Below are positions 1 through 9,142 of a stretch of 25,747 bases of DNA, piece by piece. The notes under the pieces were generated by a model, which saw only the letters and a program-made list of their open reading frames with translations, was not told where the DNA came from and searched no databases. Position numbers and translations under genes: made by a program. How positions within the stretch are numbered: position 1 is the first letter of the stretch; every line of letters begins with the position of its first letter. The DNA comes from Priapulus caudatus (Eukaryota; Priapulida; Priapulimorpha; Priapulimorphida; Priapulidae): assembly GCF_000485595.1 (NCBI RefSeq), contig NW_014577429.1, positions 1-25,747 of the forward strand. Reading direction: 5' to 3'.

Positions 1-78
1 AACCAATATTGGCAGCCAGTCTTAATTTTCAGTAGGCAACGACGAATTGTTGACAATACTATCTTACTAAACAGAGCA

Positions 79-260
79 CACACGCGCGCGCCACACACAC
101 TTACACGCACACCACGCACACACACGGGCGCGAACATCAAGCCGCCACACACACAGCAGACGCACAACTCACACAATAAAGTACGCAAGCGCGCCACACA
201 TTCAGGTACGCACGCGTGCCGCACACACCAACATGTGCGCACACGCAAGCGCCACAGACA
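79..260. repeat. CA/CG-rich microsatellite
   Basis: Imperfect CA, CGCA and GCGC repeats fill this stretch. Alternating purine and pyrimidine makes it prone to Z-DNA. Open frames crossing it are products of low complexity and were not called as genes. Confidence 0.85.
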
Positions 261-739
261 CAGTACGCGCACGCCGCTGCGCGATTCCAGACGATTCCGT
301 GGACTTATCCAGTCGTGATTTGTCGAAGGGAACTTTGTTTTTTATTTTTTATCACTGCAGAAGTCATCAGCACAGGTTCTTGCTTTGGCACGACGATCAG
401 ATACACGAACAGCAAAATCGCCTTATAGGTGGAAAGGGTTATTTTGTTTGAGTCATTTGGACATTACCGAGAATGAAAGTCGGGGCTCTTCGCCGCGGGA
501 TGGCTGCTGGTGCCAGAAATAGCCAGGTCTGCAGTGAGTGAGGACCATTTCAAAGACAGTGGGCAATGCATGTCGCCACAACGAAACAATTGCTTACCGT
601 GTCCGAGAAATCGTTTGCATCAGATCTCGAATAATACAATCAGTTCATTTGAAAACTGGGAAACCCGTGTCGCGAAGACAGTAAACCTGTTATGTGCTGG
701 ACATCAAAGTCATCGTGCCTGATAAAGTGAATAGCGCAC
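261..739. other. Unassigned DNA upstream of the CXC-tail pseudogene
   Basis: No gene is recognised here. The last 200 bases may be an unreadable N-terminal part of the pseudogene that becomes clear after position 740, because the following frames are on the + strand and the family is normally longer at its N-terminus. I could not align it with confidence. Confidence 0.4.
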
Positions 740-2345
740 AGCGTCGTGGAGGTACCACTGCCCTAAATAACGATATGATCGATTTGTAGGCAGCGTAATC
801 AAGGATCTTCCGTCAATTCTATGATACCATTTCAAAGCAACAAATCGGCCCGTTCAAATCGAGACAAGAACACACACTGGAATGTCTTCAGGCGAAGATT
901 ACAAGTATGAAAAGGTAATGTGGCGCTGTTCTCACGAATGGTACATTTCTTGCAGAGCAATGAGATGGTGATATTGCTCATGCTTGAACATGGTGTCATT
1001 GGAGTTGGCCATCATGTGAAGATATAAATTACAATGCGCCCTACCGACGGAAAAGCTGATTTTGCCGTGTTTGGAAGCTTAGCGCCCAGGTCCTTCATAT
1101 ATTGCAAAGCGTAGTTACATTTTCGATGGGGCTGCCTTAGTCCACAGTTGGAGCCTACGAAGCTGAACGTGGGTTAGGACATTGTGGACTATCCACAGAA
1201 ACAGTCTTCCGTACATTGCCGGTAGTTACGAGGTCTGTTATGCGTTTGATCTAGGTGTTGGACACTACAGACGCACGGACAGTCTTAAAGAAAGCCCAGT
1301 TGGTCTGGCATGGCATACCACTCATGTGGGATGAACAGCATCCTACCAGGAAACTGCGAGGCAGCTCTGGCGTTGTAGATTCCACAAAAGGAACTTATTC
1401 AGGTTTCCTTGCAGTGCTCTGGACAATACCGTGGCTGTTCCAGAGGGAAATCGTCCGAACAGCCAATGAAGACGATGTTAAATCAAGCCCCATTCTGAGT
1501 TTTCTCAAATTGATGACCAGTGTACGCATGAAGAGGTGATTCACGCAGCGGTCGCCTTACTATTGCTTGCATGCATATCAGCGGCGGGACACAAAGTTAC
1601 TAGTTCATGGAACGGACCGGATGTGGTTGTTTGCGATCCGATGGCAAGGCGTTATGGACGACTGTGCATGGATTGGCATTTGGCATGGGAAACAATTTTC
1701 AGGCACATCTGCCTGCTCACACTATTGCGTACTCTCACTTGGCCCTGAACGCTAGGGCCTTTTTTCGCTGCACGCTGTTTCCGGCATGCGATCTGTTTGC
1801 CATATCTGGGTATGGCAAAGGACATGTGGAACATATGGTTCCATGCCTAGACTTAGAAGGGAGGTCTTCAATCATCTCTCACATGCACCATGCTGAGAGT
1901 AACAATGATGACTGACACAACATTAGAGAGCGTTTTCATTGTTCTGTACAGTAGAACTGCGGCTCTGAAGAAAGTGAACAAACACGGAAACAGCTGTTTG
2001 CTCAGGAATCGGCTCATGGAAACATTCCACCGACAAAGAGTCACTGCGTCACATGTGCAAGGGGCAGTCTTTGGCTGGTCATCATCTGGGGGACAGTCTC
2101 ATAATTTGCAACCAGAGCTGCTTCACCTGCGATTGGGGATGGGCAAAATGCTGAATGATGCTGGCGTCCATTTGTATGACATAATGGCAGAGGCGTCAAT
2201 GCGGGTGCCGAGATGCTGATCAAGATGCAAAGGTAAGAAACGAGCCACCATGCAAGCTGTGCTGAAACATTGCAAATGTTCCGCGGCATAATTTACCATG
2301 CACAGAACTGTGTTTTTGCCTCGGACAATTGCTTACCCAGGTGAG
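740..2345 (+). pseudogene. Frameshifted copy of a dispersed metazoan protein family with a CXC-like cysteine tail
   Basis: No single frame is open, but pieces in all three + frames appear in the order expected for a family I recall from many invertebrate genomes (usually uncharacterized, sometimes tesmin-like). In order: YDTISKQQIGPFKSRQ with ECLQAKI near 820-910; NVALFSRM near 917-940; FDGAALVH at 1122-1145; LPYIAGSYE near 1205-1235; a TDSLKES piece near 1275-1300; GMGNNF...LPAHTIAYS near 1679-1735; LGPER near 1740; LYSRTAALKKVNK near 1945-1985; NIPPTK near 2023; and a terminal CKCSAA, frame change, LPCTELCFC at about 2270-2325. The last part is the CKC-x(n)-L-x-CT-x-LC signature. At least eight frame changes and several stops make it non-functional as written. 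The molecular function of the family is unknown to me; dispersal suggests spread with mobile elements. Some frame changes could be sequencing indels rather than decay. Confidence 0.75.
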
Positions 2346-2493
2346 TCTACAGGAGAAGTAAATAGATGGAAAACCGTCTTGCGGCCATGTTAGCATTCAA
2401 TTGGTGAGGGAATATTTGAGAATAGGCGTTTGCACTATTGACAATTGAACTCAGCATATAAAAATTCTGGTTTCAAGTTTTCGTACCTTACGT

Positions 2494-3140
2494 GATTAGA
2501 ACTTCAGCGCGATTTCAGCATTTCGTCATGTCGGCCGGATACTTGGAATTTAAGTCGATGGCTGCCATATGGCGTCCCGTGTGTCAGACACTGTCAAATC
2601 AATCCAATTATTGAATCAGCATGGGCAAACATGCTTTGTGCTACAAATTTCAGCGCCGCAGTCCTTAGAACCAAGATGGTAATATTCATGTTTCGTCATG
2701 GCGGCCATACTGGTATTCAAAATGGGCTGCGTATAGTGTTTGTCAGCCATGTCAAATCAATCCATTATTGAACATCAGCATGGCCAAAGATTGCTCTTGT
2801 GTACCAAATATTAAGCGTCACTTCATTTAGAACCCAAGATAGTAAGTTTCAATTTTCTTTATGTGGCCATATTGGATCAAGATGGCGGCGATATGGTTGT
2901 CAGACATTTCAAATTATTCATTATTGCACCCTGCATGTCGAACTGCCTTGTGTACGTAAATTTCAGCGCACAGGTCATTTTGAACCAGGTAGTAAATATT
3001 TCAATGTTGTCGTTATCGCGCCATATTGTAATTTCAAGATGCGCGGCCGATCCGTGGTCAGACCTCTTGCATCGGCATTTCGAACTTCAGCTGTCAAATT
3101 ACCCCTGTTATGCAAGATTTCACATTTCTGCCTGGATGTG
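2494..3140. repeat. Degenerate tandem repeat, about 160-bp unit, four copies
   Basis: An anchor resembling TTTCGTCATGGCGGCCAT recurs near 2522, 2691, 2854 and 3007, spacings of 169, 163 and 153. Each anchor is followed by a CAAATCAATCCATTATTG-type segment (near 2605, 2753, 2909 and, weakly, 3096) and by TACAAATTTCAGCGC. Copies are diverged by substitutions and indels. Short open frames inside look incidental. Confidence 0.75.
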
Positions 3141-3390
3141 AACATTTCGAGGCTATTTTTGAATATCTGCCCCCTATACGGAGAATAGTGACACGGACGC
3201 AGCATGCCACCTACGAGCGGCATCGCTTGCCTGCTTTAGCCAAGTCCCAGGTCTCGGGCCCCGCCGTTTGACAGACTAGTTTCTGCCTTAGATCCGCGTT
3301 TCGAGCGCATATAGATAATAAGAAAACATTTGACAAGCAATAGTAGAGCAGATATAAGATTTAGGCTGTGCTAGTGTATAGCTCGCAGAG

Positions 3391-3535
3391 AGAAGATTAG
3401 ACTGCTGCACTATGTAGTGAGCCGGGAGAAAGTTTGACTGTGGTATATGTAGGAGCCGGAGAGAAGGATTGACTGTTGAGCTATGTAGTGAGTCGGAGAG
3501 AAGATTTAGCTGTGACTATGTAGTGAGCCGGAGAG
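3391..3535. repeat. 36-bp tandem repeat, about four copies
   Basis: Units of 35-37 bases resemble AGAAGATT-GACTGT followed by CTATGTAGTGAGCCGGAG. They start near 3391, 3427, 3462 and 3499. An AATAAA follows at 3617-3622, so the repeat could be part of an LTR or a transcript end, but I see no matching partner in the window. Confidence 0.65.
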
Positions 3536-4405
3536 AGATCGAGACGAGGGCCACCAGAGATAGTCATGGTTGCTATAGGCTTGTGGTATTGGATATATTT
3601 GGATGTGTTGGTAAGTAATAAAGTTCCACGTAAACACTAATATGCGACTCCGGCCTCTACCTCTGCTATCTACGCTGCGACCGCTAGCGGAACCGAAAGT
3701 CTTCAAACATTCGCGTACAACAATTAACGCGTAAGTGACGTTCTCTTGATTCAAATACATGAAAGAGTATAAACACGAACTCATTTTTATTATCCTGATA
3801 AAACAGCCCTTATATGGCCAAGTTAGAGACTCTATTACGCATGTTGCTCCGTTCCCCGACAAAGTCGTGATGCCTGCATGGTTTCCATAACCACACTCCT
3901 GTGGCAGCGCTAACAAAACGTCACTAGTGCAGATATTGCGCTCATTCACTAATGAACTGTGTTTCATTCATAGTATGTAGAACAAATGGGTCACACGTAA
4001 TGGACGAGCAAAACAATGTTCAATCGAGTTATTCGACCCTAGGCCTCGGCGGCAGTAACCTTATTTTTTATGCTTTTGCTCCATCAGGTGGGCTTACTGC
4101 GATAGAAACTCGGCACTCGTTGCGGTAGACTGAGCAGTGACCGCCATATAACAAAACTGCATATGCGCGCTGCATATGCAAAACCGCTATATGTACCAAA
4201 CTGTCACGCAGATAGCGGCATCTACACCGACGACTATAGACGGACGCTACTTCGAACGAGTAGCCGAATCAGACATCTAAGCCGTGAGGATTTACTTCTA
4301 ATGCTAAACAACAGATGTAGTTCTTGTATCATGAGCATATACTCATTATATATTATAATATTATATTATATATATATATAGATATATCTGTGTCATATAC
4401 ACTAA
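3536..4405. other. No recognisable gene; AATAAA at 3617 and AT-rich tract near 4345-4390
   Basis: A - strand frame at 3506-3967 is open for 153 codons but matches nothing I know and overlaps the 36-bp repeats. An AT dinucleotide tract lies at about 4345-4390, directly beside the left end of the foldback element. Confidence 0.4.
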
Positions 4406-4509
4406 GCCTCGTCTACACGACGAAACCTTAACTCGACTAAGCGTAAACTCGAGTTAGCGGATTATGTAGCGTTACACGACGGCACCGATAGCGATGTTTA
4501 CGATTTATT

Positions 4510-4598
4510 AGCAGCGCGTGCGTGCTGTATGTAAACGTGCGTGCGTGAGTGCGTTGTGTTGCGTGTGTGCGTGCGTGTGCATCGTTGACGGGCGTGCG

Positions 4599-4631
<33 letters not shown>

Positions 4632-5440
4632 TGCGTACGGTGTGTGTACACGGTGCGTTCGTTGGCGTGCTGTGCGTGCGTGTGCACGAGGCTACACGTA
4701 CGGGGCATGCGTGAGTGGCGTTACAGTTGCGTGCAGTGTTGTACGTGCATGCGGCGATGTGCAAGTACACGGTGCGTGCGTGCGGCGCAGTGAGCAGCGT
4801 ACACGTTCGTGCGTTCCGTGGCTGCGTGCGGGCGTGCGGCCGTGTGCACGTCACGTGCGTGCATGCGTGGATGCGTATATGGTGCGTGCATGTGTGCGGT
4901 GCGTGCGTCTGCAGGTCGGTGGTGCAGTACACGTGCGTGCATGCGGTGAGTTCTTATATGTGCGTGCATATGGTGGTGCGTGCCCTGTGCGGTGCGTGGT
5001 GCATGCTCGTGAGTGCCATGTGCACGTACACGTGCGGTGCGTGGTGCTGTGCGTGTGCACGTACACGCGCCACTGCGGTGCTGTGCACGTACACGCTGCG
5101 TGCGTGCGTGCATGTACTGTAGCACGTGCGTGCCAGAGTGGTGTGCGTGCGTGTGCAGTACACGTGCGTGCTGCGCGGTGTGGCAGCGTACACGTTCGTG
5201 TGCTACGTGCGTGCGTGTTTGGGCGTGTGGATGTGCCACGTAGGCGTGGCCGCTCCGTGGTGCATGCGTGTGCGCACGTACATCGTGCCGTGCCGTGGCG
5301 TGCGTTGCACGTAACGTGCGTTGCGTGATGCTCGTTACACGTGGGTGCGGGCGTGGTGGCACGCACCGAAAACTCCACGTGCGTGCATGAGTGTGTTGCG
5401 TGCGTGTGCAAGTACGCGTGCGTGCGTCGTGGTGTACGTT
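4510..5440. repeat. Degenerate GTGC/GTGCGTGC tract
   Basis: About 930 bases are built from GTGCGTGC, GTGCACGTACACGTGC and similar words with no strict period. Open frames run through it on both strands because stop codons are rare in this composition; none looks like a gene. The alternating purine-pyrimidine pattern strongly favours Z-DNA. Confidence 0.9.
4599..4631. repeat. 33-base C homopolymer
   Basis: An uninterrupted run of 33 C lies within the GTGC tract. The - strand is a G33 run able to form G-quadruplexes. Homopolymer length is unreliable in most sequencing methods. Confidence 0.9.
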
Positions 5441-5674
5441 ACATCTTACTAGTGCTGCCGCCTATCGTCGAGTTAAGCTAACTCGCGTTAAGCGTCTACA
5501 CGGGCTTAACTCGAGTAGGTAGACTCGAGTTTGTCTTGACCTCGATCGGACTGGCAGGGCTTAAGCTAACTCGAGTTACGCGTAACTCGAGTTACCTTTA
5601 ATCGAGGTAAGGCCCGCCCCGTGTAGACGCTTATCTCGAGTTAAAGGTTGTCGTGTAGACGCTAGCGGTATAGC

Positions 5675-5935
5675 GTGTACTGGTTGTACTGCACACGCAT
5701 GCACGCAGCGTACGCACGCCACGGCACATGCACAGCGCGCAGCACACGCCACGCACGGCAAGCGAACTTGTACTGCACACGCCGCACGCAGCCGTGTACG
5801 TTGCACACCGACCACACTTATGCACGCACGTGTGAGTGCACAGCCGCACGCCACATGCACGCCATGCACGCCGTGTACGTGCACAGCACGGACGCCGAAC
5901 CCACCGTACGGTACAACGTACGCACGCATGATAAT
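5675..5935. repeat. Degenerate GCAC tract, complementary in type to the left arm
   Basis: GCACACGC, CGCACGC and GTACGCACGC words fill this stretch. They are the reverse complement in style of the tract at 4510-5440, giving the element its foldback character. Confidence 0.75.
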
Positions 5936-6062
5936 AAATCGGTAATATCGCTATCGGGTGTTGTGCGTGTAGCATGTACCTTAATTGCTAATCTAGTTAA
6001 CGCTTATCTCGGGAGGTGTAGCTACGCTCGAGTTTAAGTTCGTCCGGTGTAGACGAGGCCTT

Positions 6063-6678
6063 TGTGTGTATGTGTGGGGGCGTGCGTTCTTCATACAGAG
6101 TACGACGGCATCATACCAGGAACTGTTGCTCTGTTGATTAGCATGTGGTGAGAACGACGCGCACCGCCGTCACTATAGATACTAGTCGGAGGACAACAAT
6201 GGATTCCGAAGGTCGTAGCTGCTTACTGTGTGCCTCGTGACTCTGTGGCATCGTAAGTAAACGCAAACAGGAAGGCATAGTTAGCGAGACCGGGGTGAGA
6301 GAGAAGGGCGGAGAGCAGAACGAAGGAGATGGGGTCGAATGAGTGCGGCGGAGGAAGGGAGAACATGAGTGATGAGACGTGGATGATGGTAGAAAGGAGA
6401 GAAGGAGGGAAGGTAAAGGGAGAAAGCCGTAACTAGTCGATTATCATGTAGCGCAGCCGCCGAGAGTTCTGTGCTGTGTGCTTACTTCTGGTATTTCGGA
6501 ATGCGTCGCAGTAACAGAAAGCGGAGAAATAGTAGTGCGCGAAGCTAAGTAAAGAGGAAGCACGAGATGAGAGAGAGAGTATAGATTATTGAATGAGCAG
6601 CTAGGCGCGCGCATATAGATAGGAAGTGTGTAGTAAAGCAGAGAGGAGGCGTAACAGAGGGTGCGAGATGTAGAGTAA
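6063..6678. other. Purine-rich DNA without a recognised gene
   Basis: GA-rich sequence with AGAGAGAG words. A good splice-donor match (CATC then GTAAGT) sits near 6250, after an ATG at 6199, but the frame from that ATG meets a stop before the donor. I do not call an exon. It could hide the first exon of the cysteine-rich gene downstream. Confidence 0.4.
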
Positions 6679-6950
6679 GATAGATAGATTAGATCGATAG
6701 ATATATAGATAGATTAGATGGAATTAGATAGGTAGATGTGATAGCATAGATAGTAGTAGATAGAAGATGATGGATAGATGATAGATAGATAGATAGATAG
6801 ATAGATGATGAGTAGATAGTAGATATAGGTAGATAATAGAATGATGGAGTGGATGGAGGATGGACGGACGGACGGACGGAGGACGGAGCAGGGAACAGAC
6901 CGACTAAGATAAATAGATAGTATAGATAGATAGATAGCATAATAGATAGT

Positions 6951-7031
<81 letters not shown>

Positions 7032-7105
7032 ATAGATAGAGTGAGAGTGAGAGAGAGATAGAAAGAAAGAAAGAGAGAGAGAGCGCGAGAGAAAGGGCGC
7101 GAAGA
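6679..7105. repeat. GATA microsatellite with GGAC and GA-rich satellites
   Basis: Interrupted GATA repeats run from about 6679. The purest block is 6951-7030, about 20 units. A GGAC block lies near 6863-6890, and GAGA/GAAA repeats follow the GATA block. The - strand reads as an open frame of Tyr-Leu-Ser-Ile repeats, which is low complexity and not a gene. Confidence 0.95.
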
Positions 7106-7186
7106 AGAAGAAGAAACAGATAGGCACCGAAATGAAGAGAAAACGCTAGATTTGTGAGAGACTTTATAAGCATTTTTTGCCTTCAG

Positions 7187-7420
7187 GTAGAAAGTGGTTA
7201 TGCGTTGACTACCCCATGTGCAGATATAGAAGAAAGCCAAACCAACGGCAAGCTAGGATCGTGGTGCTACTCGCTATGTGGGTGCGACAACTGTGAATGT
7301 CTGTCATCAACACCTTGCTGCGATCCTCCGTCTCTCATTATGAGTTCATCAAAAATTAATTCATTGTGTAACAAAATTTGCGGTTGCTTTCAATGCGTAT
7401 GTACCGAAGTATCTGGCTAA
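7187..7420 (+). CDS. Terminal exon of a small cysteine-rich, probably secreted protein (partial)
   Basis: A pyrimidine-rich stretch ending TTTTTTGCCTTCAG at 7186 is a good 3' splice site. The frame after it encodes 77 residues and stops at TAA 7418-7420. There are 14 cysteines, with two copies of the pattern C-x3-C-G-C-x2-C-x-C: CYSLCGCDNCEC and CNKICGCFQCVC. A CCDPP segment lies between them. Such spacing suggests a disulfide-bonded secreted peptide or a metal-binding protein. The CxC pairs recall metallothioneins, and the doubled module recalls small protease inhibitors, but I cannot assign either. A possible GTG start in frame lies before the acceptor and is ignored. AATAAA signals at 7513 and 7737 fit a last exon. 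The upstream exons, including any signal peptide, were not found. Confidence 0.6.
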   Translation, partial: VESGYALTTPCADIEESQTNGKLGSWCYSLCGCDNCECLSSTPCCDPPSLIMSSSKINSLCNKICGCFQCVCTEVSG

Positions 7421-7512
7421 CGAGAATCCTATTTGACGTTTTCAAATATACCTCTTCAGTTACCGTCAAATCCTGTTTGTTTTCGTTATATGTTGATATT
7501 GATATGTTATAT

Positions 7513-7518
7513 AATAAA
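7513..7518 (+). promoter_or_regulatory. Polyadenylation signal AATAAA
   Basis: It lies 93 bases after the stop codon of the cysteine-rich exon, on the same strand. A second AATAAA is at 7737-7742 and would give a longer 3' end. Confidence 0.5.
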
Positions 7519-7901
7519 CATTGATATCACGTCGAAAAATGTGCAGAAAATCAGAAGAAATATGCATAACACATTATCTAATCCCAATGTATTTGCAATT
7601 AATATTAGAATAACCCTACCTCCTCTGCCTGATCCTATTCTATAAACGGATTATTTCCTGGAAACCGTAAAAGGTCTTCCCTCGTCGTTACTTATATTTA
7701 GCCGCTACCTACGATGACGGTACCGAGACCGGACCTAATAAAAAGGCTTGTGGAATAGATGTAGTTTAGATGTATACGATTGCAGATATCAGTAGTGTAG
7801 AAGCGAGATTGGTTGGTTCGAGGCATATATAACCAAGATAGGGAATGGAGCGCCATGACACGGTTTTGTCAATACTATTGCTGCTATATATATTTTCGCA
7901 C

Positions 7902-8166
7902 CCTGTTCTCTGGCAGAACACTCCAGCAGACATTGGTTCTGGTACGTGTTTCCATCCGTGCCACACACCTTGAGGATAGAGCGAGGACAAGTGCATGTAG
8001 ACCAATAAATTGTGCCCTAAAAATTTTTATATTCTGATGTTGGTTTTTCCTAAAATAACATCAGAATATATATTTTTGTAGAACACAATTTATTGGTCTA
8101 AAGTGCATGGGGCGACAGTCGTCGTTTCCTGGCATTCTCCGTCATGGTCTACGCGAATTCTAATAC
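7902..8166 (-). pseudogene. Kazal-domain exon interrupted by a transposable element
   Basis: On the - strand an acceptor TTTGTTCAG ends at 8167, and the coding piece 8166-8101 gives VDHDGEC followed by the first half of a Kazal module ending APCT. The other half resumes at 7997 with CPRSILKVCGTDGNTY and ends at 7902 before GTGCGA, at the same codon phase as the intact neighbour but with a weaker donor. Between them lies a 103-bp element (7998-8100) with a 9-bp duplication. Without the element and one repeat the exon would be 153 bp, phase 1-1. Cysteine spacing would be C-x8-C-x-C-x7-C-x10-C-x3-C. By homology with ovomucoid-type Kazal inhibitors the P1 residue would be Arg, suggesting inhibition of trypsin-like proteases. 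As written the 112-bp addition shifts the frame. Because the exon is phase-symmetric, skipping it would keep the rest of the protein in frame. Confidence 0.85.
7998..8100. mobile_element. 103-bp inverted-repeat MITE with 9-bp target-site duplication
   Basis: The ends TAGACCAATAAATTGTG and CACAATTTATTGGTCTA are perfect inverted repeats. Similarity continues inward through TATATTCTGATGTT, so nearly the whole element folds into one hairpin. AAGTGCATG flanks it at 7989-7997 and 8101-8109. A 9-bp duplication is typical of Mutator-like elements, but the family assignment is inference. There is no coding capacity. Confidence 0.9.
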
Positions 8167-8314
8167 CTGAACAAATTTGGAAGATCACATAGTTGGATGA
8201 TTCGCAAGAGATGATAACATTAACGTTGTTTATCTGTACGTTTGCTGTTTTAGTAAAGATTTTCTACACTTTTATAAGCGTGATGTGCGCATTATAGCAC
8301 TATATAGCTCTCAC

Positions 8315-8322
8315 TATAAAAG
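8315..8322 (+). promoter_or_regulatory. TATA-like motif TATAAAAG
   Basis: It is followed by a GC-rich inverted repeat, GGGGCGTCCCC. It sits inside the intron between the Kazal exons and next to an interspersed repeat, so it may belong to a mobile element. No + strand gene follows. Confidence 0.2.
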
Positions 8323-8350
8323 ACGGGGCGTCCCCGTTTACATTTACAAC

Positions 8351-8620
8351 ACTAGAGCACTCGGAGAGCACAGCTCAAGTGTGTGACTGTGAAAATTTTT
8401 ATTAATTAATTCATTCATTAAATAATTAATTGGACCCGGATCACCACCAAAATGTAATCAATTCTAAGTTACCCCATTTCTGACCTATCCTGAAAATTTA
8501 ATTAATTAATTAATTAATTAATTGGATCCGGATCACCACCAAAATGTAATCAATTCTATGTTAGCCCATTTCTGACCTATCCTGAAAAATTTTATGACAA
8601 TCCGTCCATAACTTTTTCTG
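8351..8620 (+). repeat. Interspersed repeat tail, two tandem copies (92-bp period)
   Basis: The left part, ACTAGAGCACTCGGAGAG, is followed by ATTAATTA-rich spacer. GGACCCGGATCACCACC starts at 8432 and GGATCCGGATCACCACC at 8524. Both copies continue with AAAATGTAATCAATTCTA and CCCATTTCTGACCTATCCTG; the second runs on to ATGACAATCCGTCCATAAC. From memory this resembles the 3' tail of RTE-like LINEs or dependent SINEs common in invertebrates; family naming is inference. An inverted copy is at 9642-9827. Confidence 0.75.
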
Positions 8621-8768
8621 CATGAAAAAGACGAGGAGCAAGTTTAACAGCGTGGCATCTGTAATAGGACAAGCTCTGAATTGTGGGAATTATATGGAAT
8701 CACGTGTAGGGGTTAATATACACCCAGAGATTTCATCGAGTATGTGCGACCCAGGACATGTCACGTAC

Positions 8769-8924
8769 CTTGTTCTCTGGCAGCACACTCCAGCATACAA
8801 GGGTTCGGGTATGTGTTTCCATCTGTACCGCAGACTTCCCGAATTGCACCAAGGCAATTGCAAGGGGCAGCCGTAGATGATTGTTCACATTTGCCATCAT
8901 GATCAACCGCTAGACCCTCGTTCC
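8769..8924 (-). CDS. Kazal-type serine protease inhibitor domain exon
   Basis: This 156-bp exon encodes one Kazal module, which binds serine proteases through an exposed loop, usually in a secreted protein. The acceptor TATTGCTTCAG ends at 8925 and the donor AAG|GTACGTGA starts at 8768. It enters and leaves at codon phase 1, so modules can be added or skipped without a frame change. The module reads VDHDGKC, APCNC, then REVCGTDGNTYPNPC, then MLECAAREQ. The six cysteines are spaced C-x8-C-x-C-x7-C-x10-C-x3-C. The VCGTDGxTYxNxC core is diagnostic. By position the P1 residue is Gly, unlike Arg in the neighbouring module, so its target specificity would differ or be weak. The next exon on this strand is the interrupted module at 7902-8166, after a 602-bp intron full of repeats. 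Start, signal peptide and other modules lie outside or were not found. Confidence 0.9.
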
Positions 8925-9142
8925 CTGAAGCAATACTCTGCAAATTCACTGCACAATGCTATAAAATAGCGACTATCATAAAAATCATGAAGATGGCGTA
9001 GGAATAAGGAACCGCGGGTGACTAGTGGTTACGTTCAATTAATACAGATATATTGGTTGGTTCGTAGAGTGTCAGTCTGCGTTGTATTCATCTGCTTTGA
9101 TGTTAAATAAGGGGTGGCCCCGTGGGCGCTTGCATGCTAATA

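Larger units (their letters stand above)
4406..6060. mobile_element. Composite foldback/MITE-like element with microsatellite arms
   Basis: The ends are inverted repeats: GCCTCGTCTACAC at 4406-4418 and its complement, GTGTAGACGAGGC, ending at 6059/6060. The same CGTCTACACG motif occurs inside near 5488, 5618 and 5650. AACTCGAGTTA palindromes occur near 4446 and twice around 5562-5592, with partial versions elsewhere. The left arm holds a GTGC tract and the right arm a GCAC tract, so the arms are roughly complementary in composition. There is no transposase and no clear target-site duplication. It may be one foldback element or several nested or tandem MITEs of one family. Confidence 0.65.

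Noticed and set aside
3506-3967. A 153-codon - strand ATG frame
   Set aside because: No recognisable domain, overlaps the 36-bp tandem repeats, and no splice or promoter support. Chance cannot be excluded.
4549-5328. A 259-codon + strand frame and several long - strand frames in the GTGC tract
   Set aside because: Open only because the low-complexity composition lacks stop codons; frames are open on both strands and in several phases.
5488-5660. Reading the internal CGTCTACACG motifs as separate complete elements
   Set aside because: Plausible, but no target duplications could be found to prove individual boundaries, so one composite element is reported.
6689-7240. A 183-codon - strand frame rich in Tyr-Leu-Ser-Ile
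   Set aside because: Direct translation of the GATA microsatellite; no coding signal.
7766-8005. A 79-codon - strand frame across the Kazal exon
   Set aside because: It is out of frame with the Kazal residues and runs into the inserted element; the Kazal reading in the other frame explains the sequence.
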